Below, piece after piece: positions 23,083-36,385 of a stretch of DNA of 64,000 nucleotides (its first letter is position 1; the number at the start of each line of letters is the position of its first letter). The stretch covers positions 8,859,698 to 8,923,697 of the forward strand of contig NC_052506.1 of assembly GCF_014356525.2 (NCBI RefSeq). Direction: 5' to 3'. The DNA comes from Nilaparvata lugens (taxonomy: Eukaryota > Arthropoda > Insecta > Hemiptera > Delphacidae). The translations under genes were made by a program, and so were the position numbers. Below the pieces are notes generated by a model that was not told where the DNA came from, searched no databases, and was given only the letters and a program-made list of their open reading frames with translations.

Positions 23083-23234
23083 GTGCCGGTCGCACAAAAG
23101 CCGGTTAAATTTTAATCGTGATTAATTCCACTAGAACCAATCAGAGAAGCCGTCTTATCAAAAAGGCCTTCTCTCATTGGTTCTCGTGAAATTAATCACG
23201 GTTAAAATTTAACCGGCTTTTGTGCAACCGGACC
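23083..23234. mobile_element. Small foldback MITE ('ttgcacaaaagccgg' family)
   Basis: CACAAAAGCCGGTTAAATTT mirrored by AAATTTAACCGGCTTTTGTG, flanked by TTA (23080-23082, 23235-23237). Best-preserved copy of the family in the window. Confidence 0.88.
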
Positions 23235-23239
23235 TTAGC

Positions 23240-25490
23240 AACTTAGTACAGAAGAGTATGGTTTTGAAAAAGTGGGTATTTATAGAAGTTGATAATAACG
23301 TTAGACTTATTATAATATTATTGTAAATGCATAACAGAGTTGGTAAAATTAAAAAGAATAAAATCCAGAATACAGTTGATGGAATTTATTTCATTCAAAG
23401 AGCAACATTTTTCTCCATAAAAGATTTTATCATGTTCTGTGTACACTATACCTGCAACGTACAAGTTGCAAAACTTGTCAATAAATACAATTATATAGAT
23501 TTTCTTTTACAAATACTAAACACTTCAATACAAATGTCAAATACACATACGTAAAACTAAGCAATTCTCTTTTCAAATTAAACATTTTTTGAAGATAAGC
23601 ACATTGATTTGATAAAAAATGTTCGTGTGCGAATCACAAAAGCCAGAATCTGTTTGAATGCTGCTTAATCAAGTCTGCACTGAGCAATAGACGGTTGAAC
23701 TTAACTCTGAAATTTACATAATTTTGAATATTATGGATAAAAAGCATGTCAAGTAATAAACGTCCATCCTAAATACATGCTATGAAAATAATATGCTGCA
23801 GTCATTAATTACAATGACTTCCAGAATAAACTTCCATTTCTATTACTCTGACAGTTTGTGGCAATAGAAATTATCGTTATAGCAGAACGCCAGAATAAAT
23901 AATTTTTATTTCGATACAGTAATTGAAAAATTTATTGTCTCCAATTCAATAAACAACAATAATTGAATAGTAAACGACATTTTGTAAATGAATGAGAAGA
24001 CGCGAGTAGGTCTAATCCAGAAGTAATATAAATATTTATTTTTGATGACAGTACATAAAAATAAGAATATAGGTGAAAATATAGAGTAAGTTTGGTCAAA
24101 CGCATATAAAAAACCCAGAGCTTATCGCATGTGGGAAAAAATTCCTACCTTACATTTTCTTTAAGCTTTGCAAAATAATATATTATTTTCAAATTTCACT
24201 TTTGTTTTTATATACGAATATTTTTATGACAAAACAATTATTATACTTTTCCAATGAACAACAACAAATGAGTACAAGTACCCACCGCATCACTCAAATT
24301 TACTCAATTTCTGTACCTAACAAGTAAATTTTTAGCTAGCAAAACAAACATTCAACAACAGAATTTAAAATTTTATTTACAAAATCTAACTAAACTGTTT
24401 CAATATAATAAACACGTTTCGGCCTGTGCACCTCAAACTTCAAATCTAAGAAAACGTAATATTACTATAGGTTTTAAATTTTTGTAAGGGTCTTATTCAT
24501 AAGTGATCCATTAGCTTTCTCCAAAATATTGTAATATTTTGTTGGTGGATGAAAATAATATCAATGAATACCTGTACTTGAATGACGTGGTGTTTACATT
24601 TAGTATTAATCAACTATCCTAAAAAAAAACAGAATAAAAAACTCGCAGATCATGATATTGTAAAATTTAAATTTTTGTAGCTCTCAAAAAGTATCTAACA
24701 TTGCACTACCGTAACTAAATGATACATATAGCTTACAAGCGGAAATTCATAAACAGTTTAATTTCAAAGTTATATTATATGTTCTTGAACAATCATCATT
24801 CCTAATATTCTTTCTAAAAATCCTATATAATTACATTCTTATGCAGACTGGATAAAAAAATATTTTTTCAATTTCATAGCAATGACAATATTTCAAATTA
24901 TGCATTTTTATTGTTTACTCATTATTTATAAAATCTAGGTGATAAAAGATGTTGGACTCTGTGTTATGCTCAGATTGATTCAATCAGTTGATCAGTTTCA
25001 ATTCATTTATTTCATACACAACATTTTATTATATACAAAATACTAATCACTAATTTCCCATAAATTCTGTAATAAGAATTACTGGCTACTTGAATCTATT
25101 TGAAATGTTCACATTAAGGTAACATCACAATACTCTTAAATATTCAATTGAGACTTATCAATTGAGGATGAAAAATGAGTCAATCAAGGGATTCTGAAAT
25201 GAGTGCATTGAGAATGGTTTTCTATTAAAAAAGTAATAATGCTCTAGGGTACAGAATCTACTATGATACCCACTGATGGATAAGTATTATAATCTACCTT
25301 TTGTCAAGTGATCAAAAGACCAGGCACTTTCTAATGTTAAAAATCACTTTGAAAATATGAGTTTATTCAGAAAGAGATTAAGCCACTATTCTGTAAGACA
25401 TAATTATTCATCAGCTAAAAAAAATATGGAAGATTTAATGAAGATAGTTTGGTATCGTCCATATTATGAAAAAATCTGGTGTGGCGCACT
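23240..25490. other. AT-rich intergenic DNA, no gene recognised
   Basis: No exon-like segment on either strand. Lies between the 5' end of the GPR180-like gene and the 3' end of the RPUSD2-like gene. Confidence 0.5.
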
Positions 25491-25497
25491 CAAACAA

Positions 25498-26430
25498 CTT
25501 TCCTTGCCTTAATGAAATTTTTATTGTTCTCGTAGGTACATTATTATAATATCATCTGTGAAATTCTCTTGAAAGTTCAAATTCAGTTCCTATCAAGGTA
25601 CCTAGAATACATTTCTAGGTACATTGGTTCCTATGAATTGCATGGACTATAAAATAAACATGATACACAATGACCAGAAAATAAAATTTCATCAGGTATC
25701 TCCAGCGTAAGAGTCGAGTTTTCGGAAATATAATTTTAAATTGATAAGCTGACAAGATCAATTCTCCTATCTCTTCCAGTGAATGATTTAATAGAATCAA
25801 CAGTTGCCAACAGTTTGCAATTGAATAAGGATATTTTCTCGAATTTCGAGCTTATTTTCAATTTGAGGTGAAAATGTAACGGTACATTAATTGTAGAAAT
25901 TTTTATGCTGAATCTTTTCCACTTGATTTTTTTTTGTTTAAATTGAATCTAAAGCCTGATAATTGGAAATCTAAAATCGAACTTTGCATAGATGGGGCGG
26001 AGCTCCTGAAATTTTTACAGATATGTGACTTGCGGAAGTTGATAGAGGATATCAATGACAATCTTAGGTATAAATTTGATCAAAATCGTTGGAGCCGTTT
26101 TTGAGAAAATCGCGAAAAACCCTGTTTTTGACATCATTTTCGCCATTTCAACCGCCATCTCGAATCGCATTTGATCGAAATTTTTCGTTTCGGATCCTTA
26201 TAGTGTAAGGACATCAAGTTCCAAATTTCAAGTCATTCCGTTAATTGGGAGATGAGATATCGTGTACACAGACACACTTACACTCATACACACATACAGA
26301 CCAATACCCAAAAACCACTTTTTTGGACTCAGGGGACCTTGAAACGTATGGAAATTTAGAATTTCGTGTACCTTAATTATTTCGGGAAGCAATACTTTCC
26401 TTACCTATGGTAATAGGGCAAGGAAAGTAA
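25498..26430. mobile_element. Dispersed repeat with short inverted ends (actttccttgcc)
   Basis: Left edge ACTTTCCTTGCC, right edge GGCAAGGAAAGT. The right half contains the segment with CACACACTTACACTCATACA-type sequence and CACTTTTTTGGACTCAGGGG, which I have an impression of as a very common planthopper repeat. No coding. Boundaries and class uncertain. Confidence 0.5.
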
Positions 26431-29400
26431 AAATCAGAAGTTTATGGAATGGATCCATGACACTCAGGGAATCCGCAACAGAAAATTATTTTTCAGATGA
26501 GTGTTGAGGTATAAATTTGAGAAACATGAGAAATATACTTTTTCGTTTTTTTAAAACACCGAAAATCTTTTGAATTTATTGAAAAGCTGCAACATTATTG
26601 ATGGTTCATAGTATTATTAAATATCTTTTTGAAAGTATCAATCATCATAAATTAACCAGATGAATGGAGTGATATTTTTCGATAAAGGCTTGTCAGAAAA
26701 AAGGCACACCATTTATACTAAAGCCCTATTAACTTGATATTTATTCTACAATTATGATCTTAATTTTTTTTCATTTCAGTGGGAGCAATTTTGAGTTCCG
26801 TTTGAGAGGTTATGAAATTTAAGTTTCAATTTCAATTTTAAAATTAACAAATGTTACCTTATTCACGTTTCAATTCTTAATTTCATCGAGAGCAGTACAT
26901 TTTGTATCATTATTTGAAAACATCTTCAACAGCCTTGAATTGATTGTTCAATACTGGAATGCACTCTAATATTTAGTGAAATAGTTCATTAATGGATATT
27001 GTGATTTTGCAATAGACACTGGAGACTTCCATATTATACCAGAATCAATAGTTATAAGAGAGTTGAATTTATTTCTTTAAAAGAGATCATACAAAAAATG
27101 TTGGGCTAGGCGTCTAGGCTATTCTCAACTTTCTAATTACAAAAAAATCTAATCTGGAAAGGGAGTCAAATTGCTGCTGATGATTGATTGTAGCTATTTA
27201 AACTATACGTTTTGTATGATTCAAGATTTACCATTTATTTAGACAGTATACTGTACTCTTATACATGAGTTGTAATAGAAGCATATGCAGAAGTTTTGAG
27301 TTTCGACAAGTTTCTTAGAAGATAATATTATAGTTCAAGTAAAAATATATATCTTCATATACATAAATAAGAGATGAGTTGAATAAAATATTGTTATCAG
27401 ATCAAGCAATAAGAGTTTCTACTATAATGGCATGGAATAATTCGGTTTATTTCAGAAAGTTGATCAATCCACTTAGAAAAGGCAGGTTATGGCTCTATAG
27501 ATGCCTATACAGAGAGCTGTTTCTGAAGAACTATTCTAAATATGAACAGAAAATATGATATGTATTGAGGTTTACAAGATTATCAAATTGGAAAATACTA
27601 AACAGTATTGTACGAGAATTATGAGATATGCTATCACATAATATTTAAGCTATATGCACAGACTAGCAAACAAAACACACACGACTCCATTGACAACAGA
27701 TCAACACCAAAATGATACTTTAATCCTAAACTGCCAATATCGATAATAATTACATCATTATAAATCTTTCTGACAATGAAAGATAACTGGGAATTGGAAA
27801 AATAAATAATTACATCTTGTTTAAAAATCAACTTTTCTTTACATTTTTTGAAGAAGCGATAGGGGCAAATATTCAATGAGCATACAAATTTCATCTCTCA
27901 CTATTCATAGACAAATATATAAGGCTATTTAAAAGCAGAACAAAGTTTTATTTGGGATTCCATGAATGAAAATGGAGTAACGGTAAAGTAGCTAACATCA
28001 CATTCATTCATCAGATACGATGAAGATATAAGTTGGAAATCTTTGATTGTTGATGATGATAAGCATCTAAAAATTACAAACAATGATCACTTTTTAAAAT
28101 CTTTTAATTTTACCGGGATTGACGATTACAAAATGATGTAGAAAGATATTATTTACATTGTTATTCTGTATGCTCAAAGAAGCTCTGCTCGATTGAAGGC
28201 ACAAACTCCATGATAGAGTTCTGGCACAAAAGGCAAGGGAAGCATTCACATCATTACCATCAATCTATTCTTCAATCTTGGAGTGCTATTCACAATATGA
28301 ACAAAATAATGTAAAACTTCGAGTATTACTGATTGAGAAAAATCCAGAGTACTTGATGATATCTATCAGCATAATAGTTCTTAATCTTTGTTTGGAAAGA
28401 ACTTGAAAGAAAAGTTGTACAAAATTTCATGACTAATAAAGTAATGACATATTTATAATAAAGTGGACCCAAAACCATGATATGATTTGGAAGTTGTTAT
28501 CTATTTTAGAACGAGCATAGCAATAACGTACGGTACTCGTATGAAGCATAGCAATAACGATTTTGAGATAGATATTAATCATTTACAATTTTGGTAACAA
28601 TAACCATAGAATAACATTCAACAAGCTTGTATTTATTACACAAACTTCCTGATTTTGAAAAAATAAGGTAATAAATAATAAAAATTTAGAAATATTCCTC
28701 GAATGTTAATAATATATGATGAAGTTGGCCCATACATGGTTCGATGAATCATTTACCATAACCAGTCCAAGATTGAAGTGAATAGTGACTAACTAAAACA
28801 CTCTCAATATTTTCACAAAATTCCAACATGCCTAGAATTCATTTAAACTACTTCACAATAAACTAAACTATCCAATAATAAACTACAATCCTACAAAATG
28901 TCTTTTGTTCTCTAATAATCTTACATAGATTACACAGTTCAATTTACACAACACTTACACTTATTTCATACATAATTTATTTACCACATAATTTTTTTCC
29001 AAAGGTGTGGAGTTGGACCTTTTATCACGACACTCGATCTCACACAATTAAGCTCTGTATGATGTTCAAAAGGCAAACACTATTCATTATTCAACACTAG
29101 CTTCAATATCTATTATGAGTAAATAAGACAGTAATATGATTTAACTATCATGATCAAATTATGTATAGCAATCTTCAATGAATGTGAAAATACACGAATT
29201 GATAACTATATTCAATAACCAATGTAACAAAATTAAAGTAAATGAGAATATTATGAGGTACAATGTATCAACATTAATGAAATGTTTTTTCATTTTTAAA
29301 ACCTCACCTCAAGAAGAAACCAGGCTTAGTACATCAATATTTTATACTAAGAGACCCAAACCAATGTGCAGATGATTACTCTAAAATATAGATTAGTTTG

Positions 29401-31106
29401 AAAAGCTTTTGATAACTATACTGGATAGTCAACAGTGTAACCCTTGGATGATTGTCTCAGTATTTAGCAGTCTATTGATTGTTTTTAATGCATTGCAAAC
29501 AATTTAGAAAAATTTAAAATGAAGATGAAACCCCAATAATTATAAGAAACAAAGATACCAAGCGAACGATTATATCATGATAAAACTCAAAATTAAGAGT
29601 TAGATCAAGAAAACATGATTCATAATCATAACATCATTTCTATTTCCAAACTACAACTACATGATTGCAATTGGAAACAAAATTTCCAAGCTCATTGCTA
29701 ATACAATTCCATACAATATGTCTTTTAAATTTGTTATTACTTTCAATAAAGCGTAGCATAAGTGGGACTGGGGAAGTACTCATATTCATGTGACATGAAT
29801 ATTGGAAAAAATATGATTTTGAGATTATTAAACTGTGTGACTGTGAGAGTCAAAATTTGTTACCCATAAAAATATTCTGCAGATAGATCGTGATTATTAA
29901 TTTTTTTACAGCCATAGAGATTAATCTATTTTACTAGATATCTTTCTAACAAAATTTGTAAAAGGCTCATCAACTGACATGGAAAAATGTCTCAAGCTGT
30001 CAAGTCTACTTAGAAGTCAAGCTGTCAGAAGCTGACAGAAGTCAAGCTGGAGAAGTCAAGCTTAGAAGTCAGTTAGCTGTCAAGTCTAAAATTCTAGAAG
30101 TTTCTAGCTTGAGCTTGAAGTTAACAATTTCTTCCACAATGATTAATTTCGATTCATTCTAGAAATTCAATATTGGCATCACTCTAGAAATGATGCGATA
30201 ATATTGATGAGAAGATTCATTGATTGATATTGAATGAAAAAAATGATCAAGTTTCATTGAAATCATTCAATATTTATGTAATGTATGAGAAAAATTCAAC
30301 TCTAATGGAATCACTATTTCACTGTATTAATTTAAAAATATGAGAAGGCTATAATAAACACCTGGTACATGGTGAAAAAACCAAAGATTTGAAAACACTA
30401 CTGTTTTGGTGAATCAAAACTTCTTCAATGGTAATCCTCCACAAACTAATCAATGATTCAAGGGCTCTGTTGGTAGCTTAACTATAGGGTGAATCGAATA
30501 ATTGCGATATCTAGCTTTCATCTTATTACTACGCTTTGTAATCTATGATGATATTGTGTGCATACTGTCTCTTTTCAACTTCACTGCAAAACCAGTTCCA
30601 TCCCCTCATTAAATTGACACTTTGAAGGCCACATTATTATTGTATTGGGATAACTGTAACAATAAATCGAGTCTTTTGTCCAAAAATTGAAAATATCATT
30701 GACCAAAAAATCGGTTCAGCATTGAACGACTTATTTGAAGTCAAATATAACAACCCGTTAGATTAATAAACAATCCAATAATGAATAGTCAATATCAAAC
30801 ATAATAATAATAACTATGACTAAAAGATAAAAAATGTAAATGCTTATACATTCCTCATCAACTAAACCTGGCTTCTTTGATAAAAATGTTTTTTTTTTGT
30901 TTCAACAACCGAAATGAATGAATTACCATCTATTGAGTCAATGATGTAATAAAATAGAAGGTGATTATTATTCCAAAATACGATAGTCACATTTCTGTAA
31001 CCGATTAAACAACTATTAGGAATATTAGGAGGACAAAATGATGACTCGTCCATTTAATTGGTGGTTGAGAAAGACACACATTGGGTTGGGTTGGTTGGAC
31101 TTAGCT
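26431..31106 (-). other. Repeat-poor 4.7-kb region downstream of the RPUSD2-like stop codon
   Basis: No foldback, retroelement tail or tandem array was recognised here apart from a small AAGTCAAGCTGTC microrepeat at 29990-30110, in contrast with the rest of the window. Minus-strand AATAAA signals occur (for example near 28627 and 28979). It may contain a long 3' UTR of the RPUSD2-like gene or be simply unique intergenic DNA. No protein-coding exon was found. Confidence 0.35.
29990..30112. repeat. Short irregular repeat of AGAAGTCAAGCTGTCA
   Basis: AGTCAAGCT, AGCTGTCAAGTCTA and AGAAGTCA recur five or six times in both orders. Confidence 0.7.
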
Positions 31107-31184
31107 TCAGTCCGCTGCTTCCGATTCTGTCCAATCAACCCTGGCCCATTCTGGTAGCTCCGTCTCATAACTCCAGCCTGGTCC
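31107..31184 (-). CDS. RPUSD2: RPUSD2-like terminal coding exon
   Basis: 78 nt ending in TGA (31109-31107), acceptor TTGGCAG. It encodes GPGWSYETELPEWARVDW plus seven residues and a stop. This matches the family's closing GPGxEY...PxWA...DW. In phase with the previous exon (AGG|GGA). Too short for ORF calling and found by extending the model. The acceptor is preceded by a (TTGA)n repeat instead of a pyrimidine tract. Confidence 0.88.
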   Translation of the reverse strand, partial: GPGWSYETELPEWARVDWTESEAAD

Positions 31185-31192
31185 CTGCCAAC

Positions 31193-31235
<43 letters not shown>

Positions 31236-33152
31236 TTTCATTTAAACATCATATTATGAGCACAAAATCACACTATCCAAATTACTAGCACTGTTACAAG
31301 TGATTGTATATTCAAAGTACGTGATGAATTCCAAATCTGAAGAATAAGAATGTATATTCAGAGTACGGGATGGAATCCAAAATTAAATAATAAGAGTGTA
31401 TATTCACAGTACATGATGAAATACAATATTAATTAGAGCATAATGAAGAATATCGGGGCACCGAGCTTCGCTCGTTATTTTTATTCATTGATAAACAGAA
31501 CACAATTCTCTAAAATTATCGTGTTTATATTTTACAGCTAGCTATACGTCAGCTTATGAATTTCGGGGATGCGATATTTTGATTTTCCACAGAATTATTC
31601 GCTCACTTTTTACTATCCACAGACGACAAAAGTCTCAGCTGTTTCAGCCAACGATGAATGAAATTATCCTTTTAATGTCGTTCAGCGAGTTTTCCCAAGG
31701 ATGAGACCTAGTGCAATCGAATTTTTATATCATAAACCTACTATGCTCCAAATTTCGTGAAAATCGTTACAGCCGTTTTCGAGATCTGGTGGAAGATATT
31801 TTGATTTTCCACAGAATCATTCGCTCACTTTTTACTATCCACAGACGACGAAAGTCTCAGCTGATTCAGCCAAGGATGAGTTATCCTTTTAATGTCGTTC
31901 AGCAAGTTTTCCCAAGGATGAGACCTAGTGCAATCGAATTTTTATATCATAAATTTACTATGCTCCAAATTTCGTGAAAATCGTTACAGCCGTTTTCGAG
32001 ATCCGTTGAACATAAATAACCAGATATCGGGGACCGACCTTTGCTCTGGAGTACAAAAGCATAAAAAATTTAATACGAAAGAAGAAATTATAATAACATT
32101 CATACATGATTGAAAGAATAAGACTTTGATATTCATACAGAAATGTTCTATCTAATCACAGCAAATTGAGATTAATTCCCAGAGGAATGCAAAAATTTCC
32201 CTCACAGAGGCCCAGTTGCACAAAAGCCGGTTAAATTTTAATCCTGATTAACTTCACGTGAACCAAATCAGAGAAGACCATTATAAAAAGATGGATCTAC
32301 TGGAATTAATCAGGATTGATAATTACCCGGCTTTTTTGCAACCGGCACCAAGTACCTGATTGAATGATTACAAAAGTTCAACAGCTGACTTATTGTGCAG
32401 TTCATACACTCTTACCCGGTCAAAACAGTAAAAGTTGCGACATAAACGCCCTATACCATGGGATATCTACTTATGCTATTGTTTCTCTATGATTAAGATC
32501 ACCTCGACACATATTATTATAGTGGGGTATCATAATTAGGACTAAGTTTAGTATTGTTTCGTTTTGTTAAATATTGGTACAAATGTTTACAATATTCATA
32601 ACAAATAGTGTAAAAGTATAACACAATTGATTCAGTTTATTTTAGTTTTGTTGGAGGATTTTTTAGTTTATTTTGTTGTAGTTAGTTTTTTGTTAAGTTG
32701 AATGATATTCCGGTTTGTTTGAATGTGTTCTGGTTTATTGTACTGTAGTCCAAGATAAAGTTATTATGTTAAGCGACTCATCCCTCAGCACAAGCATTAT
32801 GCTTAAAGAGGGACGAACCATTCATATTTTTTCAAGGGCACTTACCTTTCATTGTTATTATCATTCATTATTATATCCTATTTTATTTTATTTTTTAAAT
32901 ATTGTATTATTCTATTTATTTTATCTACACATAGGATTCTGTTTATTTATTGAATGTTTAATGATTGTGAAATGCGTTTGTGTTCTTGAATGTGATTGTA
33001 ATGTAATTTATTTATTTTATTGGTTGAATAAAGCATTTATTTATTTATTATTTTATTAGCAACTTTTATATGTATAATAATATTATAATAATTATGTATA
33101 TGTTTTGTCAATAAACTCCTCTGGTTGCAATTCATTGGCAATCAGAGAAATT

Positions 33153-33205
<53 letters not shown>

Positions 33206-33426
33206 CAAGTGGTGAAAATCGGAACTTACTGTATGTCAAACTCTCAAGAATTTCCTCATTGTAGAATACATACAGTAATGATTGAATGTGAATATATTAT
33301 TATTATGTAAATGATTTTGACACTCCTCAATTAGCTATAAGCTAGAGGAGTAACTAAAAGCACTGAGTGTATTATGATTGTAATGTAATTTGAAGAAATG
33401 AATAAATTGAATTGAAATTGAATTGA

Positions 33427-33473
<47 letters not shown>

Positions 33474-36333
33474 AGCACTCACCCTGTACTTCCAGGCGTG
33501 CAGGTACATGACGAGATCGGAGGGCTTGGGGTCGCGGTACTTGACCTTGCACTCGTAGCAGTGCGGGTCGGAGGTCATGCGCTCCGCATTGAAGACGAGG
33601 TCGGGCGCCTCGTGGCCAGTCTGCGTGGCCACTGTCACCTTGGTCGACGCCGCCACGGGCGAAAGCGTCGCCAGCGCCGGCACGCTCACGGGACACGGCG
33701 GCGTCTGCTGCTGCGACTGTGGAGACACGTTCTCACACGGCGACGGCTCGCGACTCGGAACTGGAATACAACAATCGCGATAATGTTATTACTGAGCATA
33801 TTGAGATTGAGTTTATATACTGCATAATTGGCAGAAATATAAAATTAGTTAGTTTTGTAATCAATTTTATATCACCATCTCAAACAGGCCTAGTACCTCG
33901 AGATGCAAATACTCAATTGGCATTGCATTTTATTTTGTAATAGTATTTCCTCATGTTGTAACATTTGTATTGATTTTATTATGTATTTCTAAGTTGTTGT
34001 AATTTTATATTTCTGCCAATTATGCAGTATATAAACTCAATCTCAACAACTTAGAAATACATAATAAAAGCAATACAAATGTTACAACATGAGGAAATAC
34101 TATTACAAAATAAAATGCAATGCCAATTGAGTATTTGCATCTCGAGGTACTAAACCTGTTTGAGATGGTGATATAAAATTGATTACAAAACTAGCGCTAA
34201 AATGTAGTTACTGAGGCCGACAGTCGCATATGAAGTGACACATATTACATAACAGTATCGATGATTTATCAATTTTAGCTTCGAAGTATATTGTACAATA
34301 TTATGATATACAAGTCTACATGAGAATTCTAAAAAAGGTATCTATATTCTCACATTCCATTACAAATCTAAAAATAAAATTATATTAATTATTTTCTGAG
34401 TATATACTAATTCCAACTGTACACACCTCTTTTACAAAGAGATAATCAAGAAAAAAATGACAAGCAATTCAAATATTATAGTTATAAATCCTTAAAAACA
34501 CTTCACTTGTATGGGCTACTTTTGTACAAATTAATAAAAACTTGTAGTACTTGTATTTTAAAACTTTAAAATATTCCAACAATTTTTATTTTTGTTGAAA
34601 TATTTTAAAGTTTTTAATAATAAAGGATACTACAAGGTTTTTATATTGTTTTTATTAATTTGTACAAAAGTAGCCCATATAAGTAAAGTGTTTTTACTTT
34701 TAATCAGATACAAATTTGTATTATACTTGCAGCTTTATTCATTTCAAGGGGATTGTTCTTTCAGAAGAAATTTCATTTTTAACAATGTTATTAAAAAAAC
34801 CCTGCATTGTACACTCAAAAATATAATTTCCTGATTTTTTTCACTACCAATCATATTAATGAAAATGAAATTTATCCTGCTTTTGAATAATACAACAATT
34901 ACCGTAAATGCAATCAATATTTTAGGATTATACTACCAGCAATTTTATTTAGACGCTGTCAGTCTAATGATAGGTTTAATAACAAGTATTTGTTGAAATT
35001 TAATGAATGAATAAAAATTGTACATGAAAGAAAGAAAATCTATTCCGTTGAAGCCGGATTAAGAGCTTAGTAGGAACAGAACATATTGTACAGGAGAATT
35101 AAATTGCACTATATGAATGTAATCCTTAATGTAATAATCAAATCACTGAAAAACGCTGAATATGGTCTCACTCTACCAAGAATCAAGAAACAAAATAAAA
35201 ATTAAGATCTTATGTAAAAAAATTGAAGTAAATTGAAAGAGTTTTGAAGCGGTTCAGACAGAACAATAATTATTAGACTAAATTTGGGAATAGAAGACGT
35301 TTTGTGCTATAGTGAAGTCCACGTTATAATGACAGTATTTGATCAACTTTGGTTTTGCTATCATTCGACAAAGCCGGTGGTACTATCCTTTTCTAGGTCC
35401 ACAACGATACCAATTATGTTTTTGACAGTGTAGAAATATAATTAATTAATTCAGAGAATCGGCATCGCTATTTTTCTATCTTTATCCACTGCCATTATAA
35501 CGTGGACCTCACTATAGCACCTGATTTCTCATTACGCTATTGTGATTGCTATCCTTGTCTATCATTCCACAAAGCAGATAGATCTATCCTGTTTTTTATC
35601 AAATTATGGTGTTATGTATCAAGTTGAGATGATACTGTATCATATTGTGTTGATACTGTATCATAATGTCAGTATGTCGAACACAAATTGGTATAGTGAG
35701 GTCCACGTTATAATGGCAGTATTTAATCAAGATTGGTGTTGCTATCCTTGTCTATCATTCGACAAAGCAAATAGCGCTATCCTTTTCTAGCTCTGTCAAC
35801 GTTGCCAGATCGTTTTTCAATGATGTAGAAATGTAATTATTCTACAAATATTCTATCTCAATAATGGAAATTTATTATTTAATAAATAGAAAATATATTT
35901 CAAAAAGTGAAATGTTCAAAAATTTGCAATGAAATTGCAAAAACTGAAAGATAACAGAAGAGTTCTTTCCTACACGTGATTCTGTGATTCAAATTTATAA
36001 AACTGAGATTACAAATTCACTAGATAAGATATAGTGAAAAACGTAAGATTCAAAAAATACTTGAAAGAATGTCAGCCAGCCCCTACCTTTGTCGTCATCT
36101 TCGAACAGTGGTTTGAACATAGAGAGTTCAGAGTCGCCGTCCATCCCCAGCCAGTTCTCAGCGTTATGAATGCTGATCAGATCTCTTATCAATTCTTCGT
36201 CGGTTTTGCCTATTCTACCACCTTTGCCCTTCTCGGGACCGAACACTGTATGGTTATACAATGGATCGTTCACAACTGGATAGCCTGGAAGAGTGGGACA
36301 AATTATCAAACTAAATGCTTATTGAGAAATAAA

Positions 36334-36385
<52 letters not shown>

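Noticed and set aside
33498..33827. 109-codon plus-strand Arg/His-rich frame and overlapping frames
   Set aside because: GC-rich shadow of the RPUSD2-like exon 33483-33760, which has splice sites and family motifs on the minus strand.
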